A stretch of DNA of 39,292 nucleotides from Sebaldella sp. S0638 (GTDB lineage: Bacteria; Fusobacteriota; Fusobacteriia; Fusobacteriales; Leptotrichiaceae). The notes under the pieces are model-generated. The model was given only the letters and a program-made list of their open reading frames with translations, made no database searches and was not told the origin of the DNA. Positions 31,445 through 39,292 of the stretch are shown in pieces. Each line of letters begins with the position of its first letter. Positions within the stretch are counted from its first letter, which is position 1. The stretch covers positions 1 to 39,292 of the forward strand of contig NZ_JAMZGM010000032.1 of assembly GCF_024158605.1 (NCBI RefSeq), given 5' to 3'. The position numbers and the translations under genes were made by a program.

Positions 31445-34069
31445 TTGAAAATAAATTTGTATAGACAAATAATTGCAGGTATTTTATGCCTTAATATATT
31501 GAGTGTTTCACAAACTGTATGGACTGATGCTGATTTTGCTACTTCTAAAGGACATACATGGGTGAATTCAGGAAATTACGAATATGGCGGAGATGTTTAT
31601 ATTCAAAATACTAATCCGGTAAAATTTGAATCAAATATGAATGGGAAACCTAATACCGGAGTATTAAGTATAGAGAGCGGAGGAAAGTTAACCGCAGATA
31701 GTGAAGTAATAGTAGAGCAGCTTGGACCGACTACAGGAGATGCGGTATTGATTACTGATGGCGGTAAAGCTTATTTTAACGGTGGTCTTACAGCTACTTT
31801 AAAAAATCCCAATAATAATTACTATGTAATAGCTACAATAAGAGGAAACTCTGAACTTCATGCAAAAGGAAATACTAATATTTTTTCAGAATTTGAAAAA
31901 GGTTATGGACTTTATTTAGGTGAAGGAACTACAAACAGCTTTAGTAAAGACAGTAATGGAAATGGAATTGTTAATATTTCAACAGGTGTCAGAGGGATAC
32001 ATTCTATAGGGAATACTGATTTTAATCAGGAAGTACATGTAAGATTAAATGCTAATGGTGCTACAGGAATTCTAACTTTAGATTCTGGTTCAGCATCACT
32101 GACAAATTTCAATGATAAAGTATATGTTACGAATAATTCAGTAAGCAATAATAGTTCTACCGCTTATGGTATTGCTGTCAACAATGTAAATGGAATATTC
32201 AATCTAAAAAATGGTGCTTTTATTAATTTTGGAGATACATATACGAATGGGAATGAAATAGGACTGTATTCAGGAAAAGGACAGCTTAATATACAGGGAG
32301 ATATTACGGTTAAGACAAATTCTGGTAATATACAGGCTGCTATTTATGCAACAAATAATGGGAAAATAAATATAAGTAATTCAATTGCTGATTTGAAAGG
32401 TGATATTCTTTCAAATAATAACTCACAGATTATAATGGATGTGAAAGACGGTTCGAGGTGGGAAGGTGCTTCGCATACAGCGAATTCCGCTTCTACTAAT
32501 ATTAGTATGACAGGAACTACATGGCAGATGACTGATGACTCTGAAATAACTAACTTTGATTTATTAAATAACTCAACTGTTTATCTGAATTCTGAGCCGT
32601 CAACAGGAGTATTTACACCGAGAACTCTAACAATATCAGATGATTATACAGGAAGTAACGGTACAATAGTTTTCAATACGAAACTAGAAGATGATCTTTC
32701 ATTAACAGATAGATTGATTGTTCAGGGAAATACTTCGGGAATTACAAAAGTACAAGTAAGAAATGCTGGTGGAACCGGTGCTGAAACTATAGAAGGTATT
32801 GAGCTGATCAGTGTAGGAGGAACATCAGACGGAATATTCGTAAAAGACGGGCGTATCGTTGCCGGTGCATATGAATATTACTTAAATCGTGGTAATGGAG
32901 ATACAACAGACACTAATAACTGGTATCTGACAAGTAAAATTCCTCAGGTAATTATAACACCGCCTGTTGATCCAACTGATCCTACAGTTCCTGTAGATAC
33001 AGTAGAACCTATAGTTCCCACTGAACCACAAGTGATTCCTCCATATGTAGAACTACCAGATAAAAAACCTGTGGCAGGAACCTTTGAATCAATATTCCGT
33101 CCTGAATCAGGAAGCTATATTGCTAATAACGCTGTAGTGAATTCATTATTTTTACAGAGACTCCATGATCGTCTTGGGGATACACAGTATACAGATTCAT
33201 CAGCAAATGGAGATAATGCCGTAAGTATATGGGTACGTAGTGCAGGAGGTTATAATACATTTAAAGATACTTCGGGACAATTGAAAACTACAGGGAAAAG
33301 CCATGTGGTACAGACAGGCGGAGATATCGCCCAGTGGACTACAGATGGTACAGACCGTTTTCATATTGGAATTATGGGCGGATATGGAATTAACCATAAT
33401 AAAACAAGTTCAAATATAACAAACTATGGTTCTAAAGGTAAAGTAGAAGGTTATAATATTGGATTATACGGAACGTGGTATTCAAATAAAGAAGACAGAT
33501 CAGGATTTTACGCTGACAGTTGGTTGATATACAACTGGTTTAATAATGAAGTTCAAGGAGATGAGCTTGCTAAGGAAACATATAATTCTAATGGAATCAC
33601 AGCTTCTGTAGAAAGCGGATATACTTTTGAAATAGATAACAATTCAAATGGAAAAGCATTTTTTATACAGCCTAAAATTCAGGCTACATATATGGGAGTT
33701 AAAACAGATAATCACACAGAATCCAACGGAACTGTAGTTGAATTAAACGGAGACGGTAATATTCAAACACGGCTTGGTATGAGATTCTATACTGGTAATT
33801 CTAATTTTATAAACAGAGATGAAAAAAGAGAATTTCAGCCGTTTATTGAAGCTAATTGGATTCACAATACAAAAGAATTTGGAGTAATTATGGATGGTAT
33901 AGAAAATAAACAGGCCAATGCAAAAGATTTAGGAGAAGTTAAAGTGGGAACAGAAATAAAATTAAACCATAAATTTGACTTGTGGGGGAATATTTCATAC
34001 CAATGGAATATGAATGGAAATAGTTACAATGATACACAGATGACTGTGGGATTAAAGTATAAACTGTAG
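31445..34069 (+). CDS. AIDA/Ag43-like autotransporter (type Va secretion)
   Basis: 874-residue surface protein. A short signal peptide (MKINLYRQIIAGILCLNILS) is followed by a passenger of about 480 residues rich in Asn/Gly/Thr/Ser with beta-helix periodicity (VLSIESGGKL, GKAYFNGGL, KINISNSIADL). A Pro/Asp/Val-rich hinge lies at about residues 504-535 (PPVDPTDPTVPVD), then FRPESGSYIANN and LFLQRLHDRLGD, the classic linker of enterobacterial-type autotransporters, and a C-terminal barrel of about 280 residues. It ends in alternating hydrophobic residues (MTVGLKYKL). The start is TTG 31445, with only a weak AGTAGG site behind a T7 tract, suggesting low or variable expression. The passenger's function (adhesion) is inferred. 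Confidence 0.92.
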   Translation: MKINLYRQIIAGILCLNILSVSQTVWTDADFATSKGHTWVNSGNYEYGGDVYIQNTNPVKFESNMNGKPNTGVLSIESGGKLTADSEVIVEQLGPTTGDAVLITDGGKAYFNGGLTATLKNPNNNYYVIATIRGNSELHAKGNTNIFSEFEKGYGLYLGEGTTNSFSKDSNGNGIVNISTGVRGIHSIGNTDFNQEVHVRLNANGATGILTLDSGSASLTNFNDKVYVTNNSVSNNSSTAYGIAVNNVNGIFNLKNGAFINFGDTYTNGNEIGLYSGKGQLNIQGDITVKTNSGNIQAAIYATNNGKINISNSIADLKGDILSNNNSQIIMDVKDGSRWEGASHTANSASTNISMTGTTWQMTDDSEITNFDLLNNSTVYLNSEPSTGVFTPRTLTISDDYTGSNGTIVFNTKLEDDLSLTDRLIVQGNTSGITKVQVRNAGGTGAETIEGIELISVGGTSDGIFVKDGRIVAGAYEYYLNRGNGDTTDTNNWYLTSKIPQVIITPPVDPTDPTVPVDTVEPIVPTEPQVIPPYVELPDKKPVAGTFESIFRPESGSYIANNAVVNSLFLQRLHDRLGDTQYTDSSANGDNAVSIWVRSAGGYNTFKDTSGQLKTTGKSHVVQTGGDIAQWTTDGTDRFHIGIMGGYGINHNKTSSNITNYGSKGKVEGYNIGLYGTWYSNKEDRSGFYADSWLIYNWFNNEVQGDELAKETYNSNGITASVESGYTFEIDNNSNGKAFFIQPKIQATYMGVKTDNHTESNGTVVELNGDGNIQTRLGMRFYTGNSNFINRDEKREFQPFIEANWIHNTKEFGVIMDGIENKQANAKDLGEVKVGTEIKLNHKFDLWGNISYQWNMNGNSYNDTQMTVGLKYKL

Positions 34070-34085
34070 CATTTAAGGCTAAACA

Positions 34086-34128
34086 AAAAAATCCAGAAGT
34101 ATTGATAATACTCTAACTGGATTTTTTT
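34086..34128 (+). terminator. Terminator of the autotransporter gene
   Basis: AAAAATCCAG (34087-34096) and CTGGATTTTT (34117-34126) with an inner AGTATT / AATACT stem, then Ts. Confidence 0.85.
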
Positions 34129-34161
34129 GAGTCTGTAGGCAAAAGTCTGTAAAATAAAAAA

Positions 34162-34205
34162 GCTTTCTATGATAAAATTGAAATATCATAGAAGGCGATT
34201 TTTTT
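34162..34205 (+). terminator. Second tandem terminator
   Basis: GCTTTCTATGATA (34162-34174) pairs with TATCATAGAAGGC (34184-34196) with one G-U pair, followed by a T-run. In 34206-34412 an eroded minus-strand frame (TFEIESIKISGIYSMQKSRG, stop near 34296) is visible but unidentified. Confidence 0.75.
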
Positions 34206-34412
34206 ATTTGAAAAATACTTCAAGATGCATTTTGTTTTCAAAATTCTATCGATCTTTTTTGTCCTTTAACTATTCCATTATTTCGATTATACGAATTTAT
34301 CTTTTGCAATATCAAGGAGACCTCTACTTTTTTGCATTGAATAGATTCCACTAATCTTAATACTCTCTATTTCAAAAGTTTCAAATATATAACTGTTATT
34401 GTTCAATATTTT

Positions 34413-34943
34413 TTATTCCGGGTCTAAAATTAATTCGTATAATAGAAAATCCGTTGTGCCTGTGTTTTCGTAAAAAAGTTGCATTGTATCAATAAAAACA
34501 AAACCAATTTTTGTATAAAGTTTTTGTGCAGGCAGATTAGAAGCCAGAACATCTAATCGGATAGCTTTTATTTGAGACTCTTTACTCTTTTTTATAACAT
34601 ATGCCAACATTTTACTGGCGATACCTTGATTTTGAAAATGAGGAGAAACTCCAAAAGCATGTATAATAAATATTTCGTTTTTTGCCCCTGTAGTTTTCCA
34701 TTTCACTTTTTCATATCCTGTAGTTGATTCATGATTAATAATCATAACACCGGCAATGTTATTGTCAATTTCAGCAATGATTATTTCGTTATTTGTGATT
34801 GAATCATAAATAAACTTTTGACTGGGATAGACATTTTTTATCCATCCGCAATTAAATTTTGAGTTTTGCATACCATCAATCAAATCATGATAAAATTTCA
34901 CAACTTCATCATATTTATCGTATTTAGCTACATTGATAACCAT
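34413..34943 (-). CDS. GNAT-family N-acetyltransferase
   Basis: 176-residue acetyl-CoA-dependent acetyltransferase. The fold is visible as EIIIAEIDNNIAGVMIINHE (beta2-beta3), FIIHAFGVSPHFQNQGIASK (beta4 and the acetyl-CoA-binding Q-x-x-G-x-A loop, motif A), then IKAIRLDVLASNLPAQKLYT and KIGFVFIDTMQLFYE (motif B). The substrate is unknown. The start is ATG 34943, with AAAGGAG 5 bases away; a GTG at 34949 lies too close to that site. It is monocistronic on the minus strand. Confidence 0.9.
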   Translation of the reverse strand: MVINVAKYDKYDEVVKFYHDLIDGMQNSKFNCGWIKNVYPSQKFIYDSITNNEIIIAEIDNNIAGVMIINHESTTGYEKVKWKTTGAKNEIFIIHAFGVSPHFQNQGIASKMLAYVIKKSKESQIKAIRLDVLASNLPAQKLYTKIGFVFIDTMQLFYENTGTTDFLLYELILDPE

Positions 34944-35090
34944 TAACACTCCTTTAAAAAAACTTGATATATATTTTTACTTGAGTAATTATAACATATT
35001 ATTATTTAAAACATACCATTTTTAAAAAAATAGCTGTTGGTATTACACTAAAAATTTGGACAAAATCAGCTTGCTGCCGTATCATAAAAA

Positions 35091-35130
35091 AATACCCCAG
35101 ATAATTTAGTTTAGCAAATATCTGGAGGTT
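35091..35130. terminator. Bidirectional terminator
   Basis: CCCCAGATA and TATCTGGAGG (about 35094-35102 and 35118-35127) with A- and T-runs outside. It lies beyond the IS256 remnant and could end the minus-strand MerR transcript. Confidence 0.65.
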
Positions 35131-35138
35131 TTTTCACA

Positions 35139-35281
35139 CTACCCGGCAAATTTAAAAAAACTATCTAAGTTTTGTTGCCGTTCCATGTAAGATTTTCCTG
35201 ACAGGAATATTCCTGTTACTCTTGTTCTTCTTATCTCTTTATTTAATCTTTCCAGTATGTGAGCTGAACTTATTTCAAAAG
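35139..35281 (-). pseudogene. IS256-family (Mutator) transposase C-terminal remnant
   Basis: The minus-strand frame reads SSAHILERLNKEIRRTRVTG and then IFLSG before diverging and stopping at 35139. ERLNKEIRR.TRV.GIF is the well-known C-terminal motif of IS256-type transposases. It begins immediately after the MerR stop codon, so the insertion junction lies at about 35281. No other part of the transposase is present. Confidence 0.6.
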
Positions 35282-35617
35282 TTACTTCTTATAGTTATTA
35301 TCATCGCTCATTAATTCAGAAAAGGTTTTAAAAAAGGTCTCAATACTTTTATTAGCTCTGAGAGCAGCAGCATCCAAAGTAAAACCTTCATCAATAAACT
35401 CTTTTATCAACAATATTTTTTTTATATTAAGATAATTATACTTTCTTGTTTCTCCATCAGAGCCTTGTTCTGAATTGATAATACCTTTTTCTTCCCAATA
35501 ACGTAGTTTTCTTGTGGGTACTCCTGTAATTTCTGAAACTTCCCCTATTCCTACAATAAGCTTTCTTAGTAATTTAGAATCAATAAGAGTTTCGATTCCT
35601 TGTTTTTCATCTTCCAT
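35282..35617 (-). CDS. MerR-family transcriptional regulator (short form)
   Basis: 111 residues. The MerR winged-helix domain is IGEVSEITGVPTRKLRYWEE plus KGII, followed by YNYLNIKKILLIKEFIDEGF (wing and helix 3-4). Only about 35 residues follow, so there is a short dimerisation helix and no effector-binding domain, as in GlnR/TnrA-like or SlrA-like small MerR proteins. The start is ATG 35617, with AAAGGAGA 7 bases upstream; an earlier in-frame start at 35662 lacks a site. An IS256 remnant abuts its 3' end, so a truncated C-terminus is possible. Confidence 0.82.
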   Translation of the reverse strand: MEDEKQGIETLIDSKLLRKLIVGIGEVSEITGVPTRKLRYWEEKGIINSEQGSDGETRKYNYLNIKKILLIKEFIDEGFTLDAAALRANKSIETFFKTFSELMSDDNNYKK

Positions 35618-35829
35618 AAAATAATCTCCTTTATTATTTAAATTTATAACATCTTCTGACATAATTCTACAATAAAAGAAAAAAAATTACAAATATTTCT
35701 TGATGTTTTTTGTAAATAAATTACAATATTTTTATATTTGATATGAAAAAAAGAAGTTAATTTGCGAAAAATTAATAAATAAACTAATGATCATAAGTTA
35801 CCGGGCGGAAAGAGTACACATGTAAAAAA

Positions 35830-36043
35830 ACGGATTTCCCAGATCCGGAAGCACCTGCAGCTTTTATCAATCTCATTGAGATACCGGCAAAGGGTATTCA
35901 TATTGGAAGTAGTAAATACCAAGCCAAGAGCCGAGGCTTTATATGAAAAATTAGGATTTCAAGTAAAGAAGAAAATATATTTTGGTTTTTTAACACACAA
36001 TTCAGGTTTCACTTCTGTTGAATATATGTTTAAAGAAATATGA
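35830..36043 (+). pseudogene. GNAT acetyltransferase remnant
   Basis: Two frames give TDFPDPEAPAAFINLIEIPA followed, after a frameshift near 35895-35905, by LEVVNTKPRAEALYEKLGFQ and a tail to the stop at 36041-36043. NTKPRAEALYEKLGF is the acetyl-CoA-binding C-terminal motif of GNAT enzymes. No start codon or N-terminal half is visible. The rest of 35663-36230 shows no other gene. Confidence 0.65.
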
Positions 36044-36230
36044 TTATATAAAAAATATAAATTGAAATAGTTGAAGCTAATTTCAACAGAATAATACAAG
36101 GTTATCTCAAAGAATATGTGTTATCCGGATTAAACTGAAAAAACAAGTCAGTAGTTATAACAAAATATTAATTGAGCAGCCTTAATTTTATTTTCTATAT
36201 TGAGATGAAAAGTTTCCCCTTCCCTTATCC

Positions 36231-36743
36231 TCAGCATTTACTATAAACCAATTCCGCGAACTGCCCGTATTGTTTCACTTCGTCAAGGTAAAACCGTTTT
36301 AACACCTCTTTTTGTGTAAATAAAGGAATCCCGCCACCTAAAAGTACCGGGGCAATCTGTATAATCAGCGTATCAACCATATCATTATCCAGTAATGGGG
36401 CTAATATTTGTGTTCCGCCTATGATCCATACATTTTGGGAGTCACTAATATTTTTTACGATTTCTGTGATATTACCTGAAATAGGAATAAAGCCGCTAAC
36501 AGGTAATTCTTCTGTATGAGTAAAAACGTAATTTTTAGTTTTCTGATAAACCAGATGCGGGTCTTTCATATTTGATATTTCATTAAATGTCTTTTTTCCC
36601 ATAATAGTAACATCCATTTTCTCATAAAAACTATCATAACCTGTTTCTTCAATTGTTCCTGTTTGATAAAGCCAGTCTAAATTATGGTTTTTATCAGCGA
36701 GATACCCATCTAGTGTAATACAGCCATAAAAATATATGCTCAT
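36231..36743 (-). CDS. Dihydrofolate reductase-fold / RibD C-terminal domain protein
   Basis: 170-residue NADPH-binding reductase of the RibD_C/DHFR superfamily, often annotated dihydrofolate reductase family (YyaP/YwjB-like). Motifs are FYGCITLDGYLADKNHNLDW (N-terminal strand and loop), TIMGKKTFNEI, KNYVFTH, VWIIGGTQILAPLL and IAPVLLGGGIPLF. A true folate role is unlikely; its substrate is unknown. ATG 36743 with GGTGAAG is preferred over an ATG at 36773, which lacks any ribosome binding site. It is isolated. Confidence 0.88.
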   Translation of the reverse strand: MSIYFYGCITLDGYLADKNHNLDWLYQTGTIEETGYDSFYEKMDVTIMGKKTFNEISNMKDPHLVYQKTKNYVFTHTEELPVSGFIPISGNITEIVKNISDSQNVWIIGGTQILAPLLDNDMVDTLIIQIAPVLLGGGIPLFTQKEVLKRFYLDEVKQYGQFAELVYSKC

Positions 36744-37047
36744 ATAATCTTCACCATTTCTTTCTTTGCTCATAATTTATATGCAAATATTATAAAATAT
36801 TGATATTGAGGTAGTCAAGTGATATTATCTTTCGAATTAAGACAAGCAGCAATAAATAAACAAAACTGTTTTCTTTAAAACTTAGAAAAAGTACATGGAA
36901 ACAGCCAAGCGGATAAAAAATTACCATAGGGAAATCAATGAAATTATTGTGCACAGGAGTTTTTTGTTTTTTTATTACAATAAACTGATAGAAAATGTAT
37001 ATGTGATGAATTACCTTTATTATCTGTACTTTTAATAATAGTTTTTC

Positions 37048-37076
37048 TTTACAGATAAAAATATAACTGATATACT
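37048..37076 (+). promoter_or_regulatory. Promoter of the HAD phosphatase gene
   Basis: TTTACA (37048-37053), 17 bases, TATACT (37071-37076). An 8-bp inverted repeat TATCTGTA (37021-37028) / TACAGATA (37050-37057) overlaps the -35 and may be an operator or the end of a transcript. The rest of 36774-37020 shows no gene. Confidence 0.55.
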
Positions 37077-37137
37077 TAAGACATTTAATCAAGAATATCA
37101 ATAAAAATCATAATATAAAATTCAGGAGGGACATAAA

Positions 37138-37980
37138 ATGGGAATAAAAGCTATTGTTATGGATGTAGACGGAACATTAACAAATGATAGAAAAGAGATA
37201 ACACAAAAAACCAAAGAAACTTTACTGAATGCTCAAAAACAAGGGATTCTGCTGATATTAGCATCGGGAAGACCAACAACAGGACTAGTCAGACTGGGGA
37301 CTGAACTTGAAATGGACAAAAATAATGGTCTGTTTATTTCATATAATGGTTCAAAAGTGGTGAATTTCCAGACAGGAGAAGATTTATTTAATGAGCCTTT
37401 GAGTGTGGAAGATGCCAAGGCTGTTTTGGAACACATGAAAAAGTTCGATGTAAGACCGATGATTGATAAAGGTGAATACATGTATGTAAATGATGTTTAT
37501 AACTGCATGATTAAGTTCAGGGGAGAAGATTTTAATGTTATAAAATATGAATCAAGAGGAGGAAATTACAAATTATGTGAGATAGATGATTTGGCAGCAT
37601 TTGTAGATTATCCGCTGAATAAGATTCTTACAACAAGCGATCCTGAATATCTGGAGGAACATTATCGGGAAATAATGGAGCCTTTTAAGGATAAACTGAA
37701 CTGCATGTTCACAGCACCGATTTATTTTGAATTTACGGCTAAAAATATAGATAAGGCGAAAGCACTGGATACTGTACTAAAACCGCTTAATATAACAGCT
37801 GATGAAGTAATCGCTTTTGGTGACGGTCATAATGATATTTCTATTGTAAAGTATGCAGGAATAGGCGTAGCAATGGAAAATGCCGTGTCTGACCTGAAAG
37901 AGATCGCAGACGAGATTACTTTATCAAATGAACAGGACGGAATTGCCAAGTCTTTGAAAAAACATATTCTCGGTTTGTAG
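37138..37980 (+). CDS. Cof-type HAD-IIB phosphatase
   Basis: 280-residue cytoplasmic sugar-phosphate or FMN-type phosphatase. HAD motif I is MDVDGTLTND (nucleophile Asp), motif II LASGRPTTG, motif III Lys in KNIDKAKAL and motif IV FGDGHNDISIV. The type IIB cap lies in between (about residues 85-190). The length matches E. coli Cof/YidA. AGGAGGG precedes the ATG. The physiological substrate is not evident. Confidence 0.93.
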   Translation: MGIKAIVMDVDGTLTNDRKEITQKTKETLLNAQKQGILLILASGRPTTGLVRLGTELEMDKNNGLFISYNGSKVVNFQTGEDLFNEPLSVEDAKAVLEHMKKFDVRPMIDKGEYMYVNDVYNCMIKFRGEDFNVIKYESRGGNYKLCEIDDLAAFVDYPLNKILTTSDPEYLEEHYREIMEPFKDKLNCMFTAPIYFEFTAKNIDKAKALDTVLKPLNITADEVIAFGDGHNDISIVKYAGIGVAMENAVSDLKEIADEITLSNEQDGIAKSLKKHILGL

Positions 37981-38103
37981 TTAATCTGAGAGAATAAAGC
38001 TGCAGGCAAAATGTCTTTCTAAATGACCAGAACATATGATTGAACATATCTTTATGGTATAATAAAGAATTCCGATAAAAACAATATAAAAATAAATTTA
38101 TTT

Positions 38104-38137
38104 AAATCTTTCTGATCACTTCAGGAAGATTTTTTTG
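38104..38137 (+). terminator. Terminator after the HAD gene
   Basis: AAATCTTTCTGA (38104-38115) pairs with TCAGGAAGATTT (38121-38132) around TCACT, followed by Ts. An extended -10 (TGGTATAAT, 38055-38063) lies upstream and could start a very short transcript ending here. Confidence 0.8.
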
Positions 38138-38267
38138 TAAATTATGGAAATAAAGTTAAAATTATTATATATAATATTATTTTATAGAATAATAATTATT
38201 TATAATTTATTTTTATGAGTAAAAAATGCTAAGATTATATTAGAGCTTTTAACAGGAGGATACAATA

Positions 38268-39221
38268 ATGAAAAAAAATTGGAAGGGAATATTATTAACA
38301 GCTGCGGTAGCTTTAGCAGCAGAGATAATAGGGAAAAAATTTGAAATAATCGGCGGTCCGATTGTAGGTATAATTCTAGGAATAATAATAAATAATTATT
38401 TTTCAATATCTAATGACTTTGTTCCCGGAATAAAATTTACAAGTAAGTATATTCTGCAATTATCTGTTGTTATTCTGGGATTCACGCTAAATCTGAACAG
38501 TGTAAGGGAGGTAGGACTCAGTTCCTTTCAGGTAACAATCTGGACTGTTTTAATTACACTGGCAGCGGCTCATTTTCTGGGGAAAGTTTTATCAATCCAT
38601 AAAGATCTGGCGACCCTTATAGGGGTAGGGACTTCTATATGCGGCGGTTCGGCAATTGCTGCTGTTTCATCTGTTATAGAACCCGAAGAACATGATCTTG
38701 CTTATGCTATGAGTACCATATTTCTGTTTAATGTCATTGCTGCGATATTATTTCCTGTTTTTGGACACTTAATGAATATGACAGACAATACTTTCGGATT
38801 GTGGGCAGGAACAGCTATAAATGATACTTCTTCTGTGGTAGCAGCGGGATATACTTTTTCCCGGGAAGCAGGAAACTACGCAACAATTGTTAAATTGTCA
38901 CGTTCAATCCTGATACTGCCGATATCACTTGGATATGCGGCTGTTAAATTATTCAAAAGCAAAAAAGAGAATAATCTTCAAAATAAAAAAATAAGATTTC
39001 ACAATATTTTTCCTTGGTTTATTTTATTTTTCTTATTAGCTTCTTTTGTAGAAACTACTGTAAATTTTTCTCCTGATACTAAACATATATTTTCTGAAAC
39101 TGCTAAATTTTTGATAATAATGGCTTTGAGCGGGATAGGTCTTTCGACTAATTTCAAAAAGATGTTTAGCTCAGGATTTAAACCGATATTTTTAGGATTT
39201 ATTTTGTGGGTACTAATGTAG
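38268..39221 (+). CDS. YeiH-family putative sulfate exporter, C-terminus probably truncated by an IS
   Basis: 317-residue inner-membrane protein of the UPF0324/YeiH family with about ten membrane segments. Conserved blocks are ILQLSVVILGFTLNL, the LIGVGTSICGGSAIAAVSSV motif and GTAINDTSSVVAAGY. Family members are annotated as sulfate/sulfite-related exporters without firm proof. AGGAGG lies 8 bases before the ATG. The final helix stops at LGFILWVLM, where homologues continue about 10-20 more residues. The stop codon lies in sequence that looks like the terminus of an insertion sequence, so the natural end appears to be lost. Confidence 0.85.
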   Translation: MKKNWKGILLTAAVALAAEIIGKKFEIIGGPIVGIILGIIINNYFSISNDFVPGIKFTSKYILQLSVVILGFTLNLNSVREVGLSSFQVTIWTVLITLAAAHFLGKVLSIHKDLATLIGVGTSICGGSAIAAVSSVIEPEEHDLAYAMSTIFLFNVIAAILFPVFGHLMNMTDNTFGLWAGTAINDTSSVVAAGYTFSREAGNYATIVKLSRSILILPISLGYAAVKLFKSKKENNLQNKKIRFHNIFPWFILFFLLASFVETTVNFSPDTKHIFSETAKFLIIMALSGIGLSTNFKKMFSSGFKPIFLGFILWVLM

Positions 39222-39292
39222 TGCTATAGTAAAGTAGGAACACCAAAATCTAAACAATGATATAATAAAAAAAGAAAGAGGTGTTTTGAAAT
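39211..39292 (+). mobile_element. Probable left end of an insertion sequence (runs off the window)
   Basis: After the YeiH reading frame breaks off, the sequence contains GTGCTATAGTAAAGTAGGAA, a TATAAT (39260-39265) and AAAGAGGTG placed just before the last bases (TTTTGAAAT), as if a transposase gene starts at the very edge. The far end and the transposase are not in view, so the family cannot be assigned and the exact boundary is uncertain. Confidence 0.45.

Noticed and set aside
31424-39250. 13-base identity ATAGTAAAGTAGG shared by the autotransporter upstream region and the presumed IS end
   Set aside because: It does not extend beyond 13 AT-rich bases, so chance is likely in a sequence of this composition.

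Overview
This window looks like chromosome from an AT-rich, Gram-negative, anaerobic bacterium of the Fusobacteriota, most likely a Leptotrichiaceae member close to Sebaldella. That is my inference from gene style; I ran no database search. The outer membrane is shown by KdsA (Kdo/LPS), a FadL/OmpP1-type barrel, an AIDA-like autotransporter and several lipoproteins. MurE carries the DNPR motif of DAP-type ligases. Radical-SAM anSME and the general gene style fit an anaerobe. Firmicute-like traits (a T-box leader, strong AGGAGG sites, compact U-tailed terminators) sit alongside, as is usual for fusobacteria.

Layout. 1-5.8 kb: M48 lipoprotein protease, a small helical protein, an XRE/CI-like repressor, a 660-base noncoding stretch with a consensus promoter and several hairpins, a Spy/CpxP-like exported protein, a membrane-anchored DUF4760-like protein and a lipoprotein. 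5.9-7.8 kb: consensus promoter, asparagine-specific T-box leader, asnB. 7.9-12.5 kb: an accessory stretch (NTF2-like protein, an unrecognised protein, a C_GCAxxG_C_C redox protein with a TDT/SLAC1 transporter, an aldo/keto reductase behind a MerR-type promoter). Three copies of one small-RNA-like module are interspersed here. 12.5-16 kb: anSME-type radical SAM enzyme, exonuclease III, a solo tyrosine recombinase and a small lipoprotein. 16.2-21 kb (minus strand): exported TPR protein, exported class II cyclic-nucleotide phosphodiesterase and exported SAM hydrolase. 21.5-28.5 kb: a conserved envelope/housekeeping block with murE, kdsA plus a class V aminotransferase, an HprK/PEPCK-fold P-loop protein, and lgt plus a MazG-like pyrophosphohydrolase. 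28.5-39.3 kb: a plastic region with a VOC protein, a FadL-type porin whose signal peptide is frameshifted at a T6 tract, tRNA-Arg, remnants of IS3 and IS256 transposases, a 35-residue membrane peptide gene, an 874-codon autotransporter, live and dead GNAT genes, MerR, a RibD/DHFR-fold protein, a Cof-type HAD phosphatase and a YeiH exporter. The last appears truncated by an insertion sequence starting at the window edge.

The strongest candidate for something undescribed is the three-copy RNA module (about 8.34-8.50, 9.50-9.66 and 11.19-11.36 kb). Each copy has an exact TATAAT, a conserved body of about 80 nt that can close through an A-run/U-run stem, an unpaired CATATACCCC tail, and an intrinsic terminator. 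Copies 1 and 2 share one terminator hairpin while copy 3 has an unrelated one. Because one copy faces a gene on the opposite strand, a cis-leader role is unlikely; a family of sibling trans-acting sRNAs with a C-rich seed is the simplest reading.
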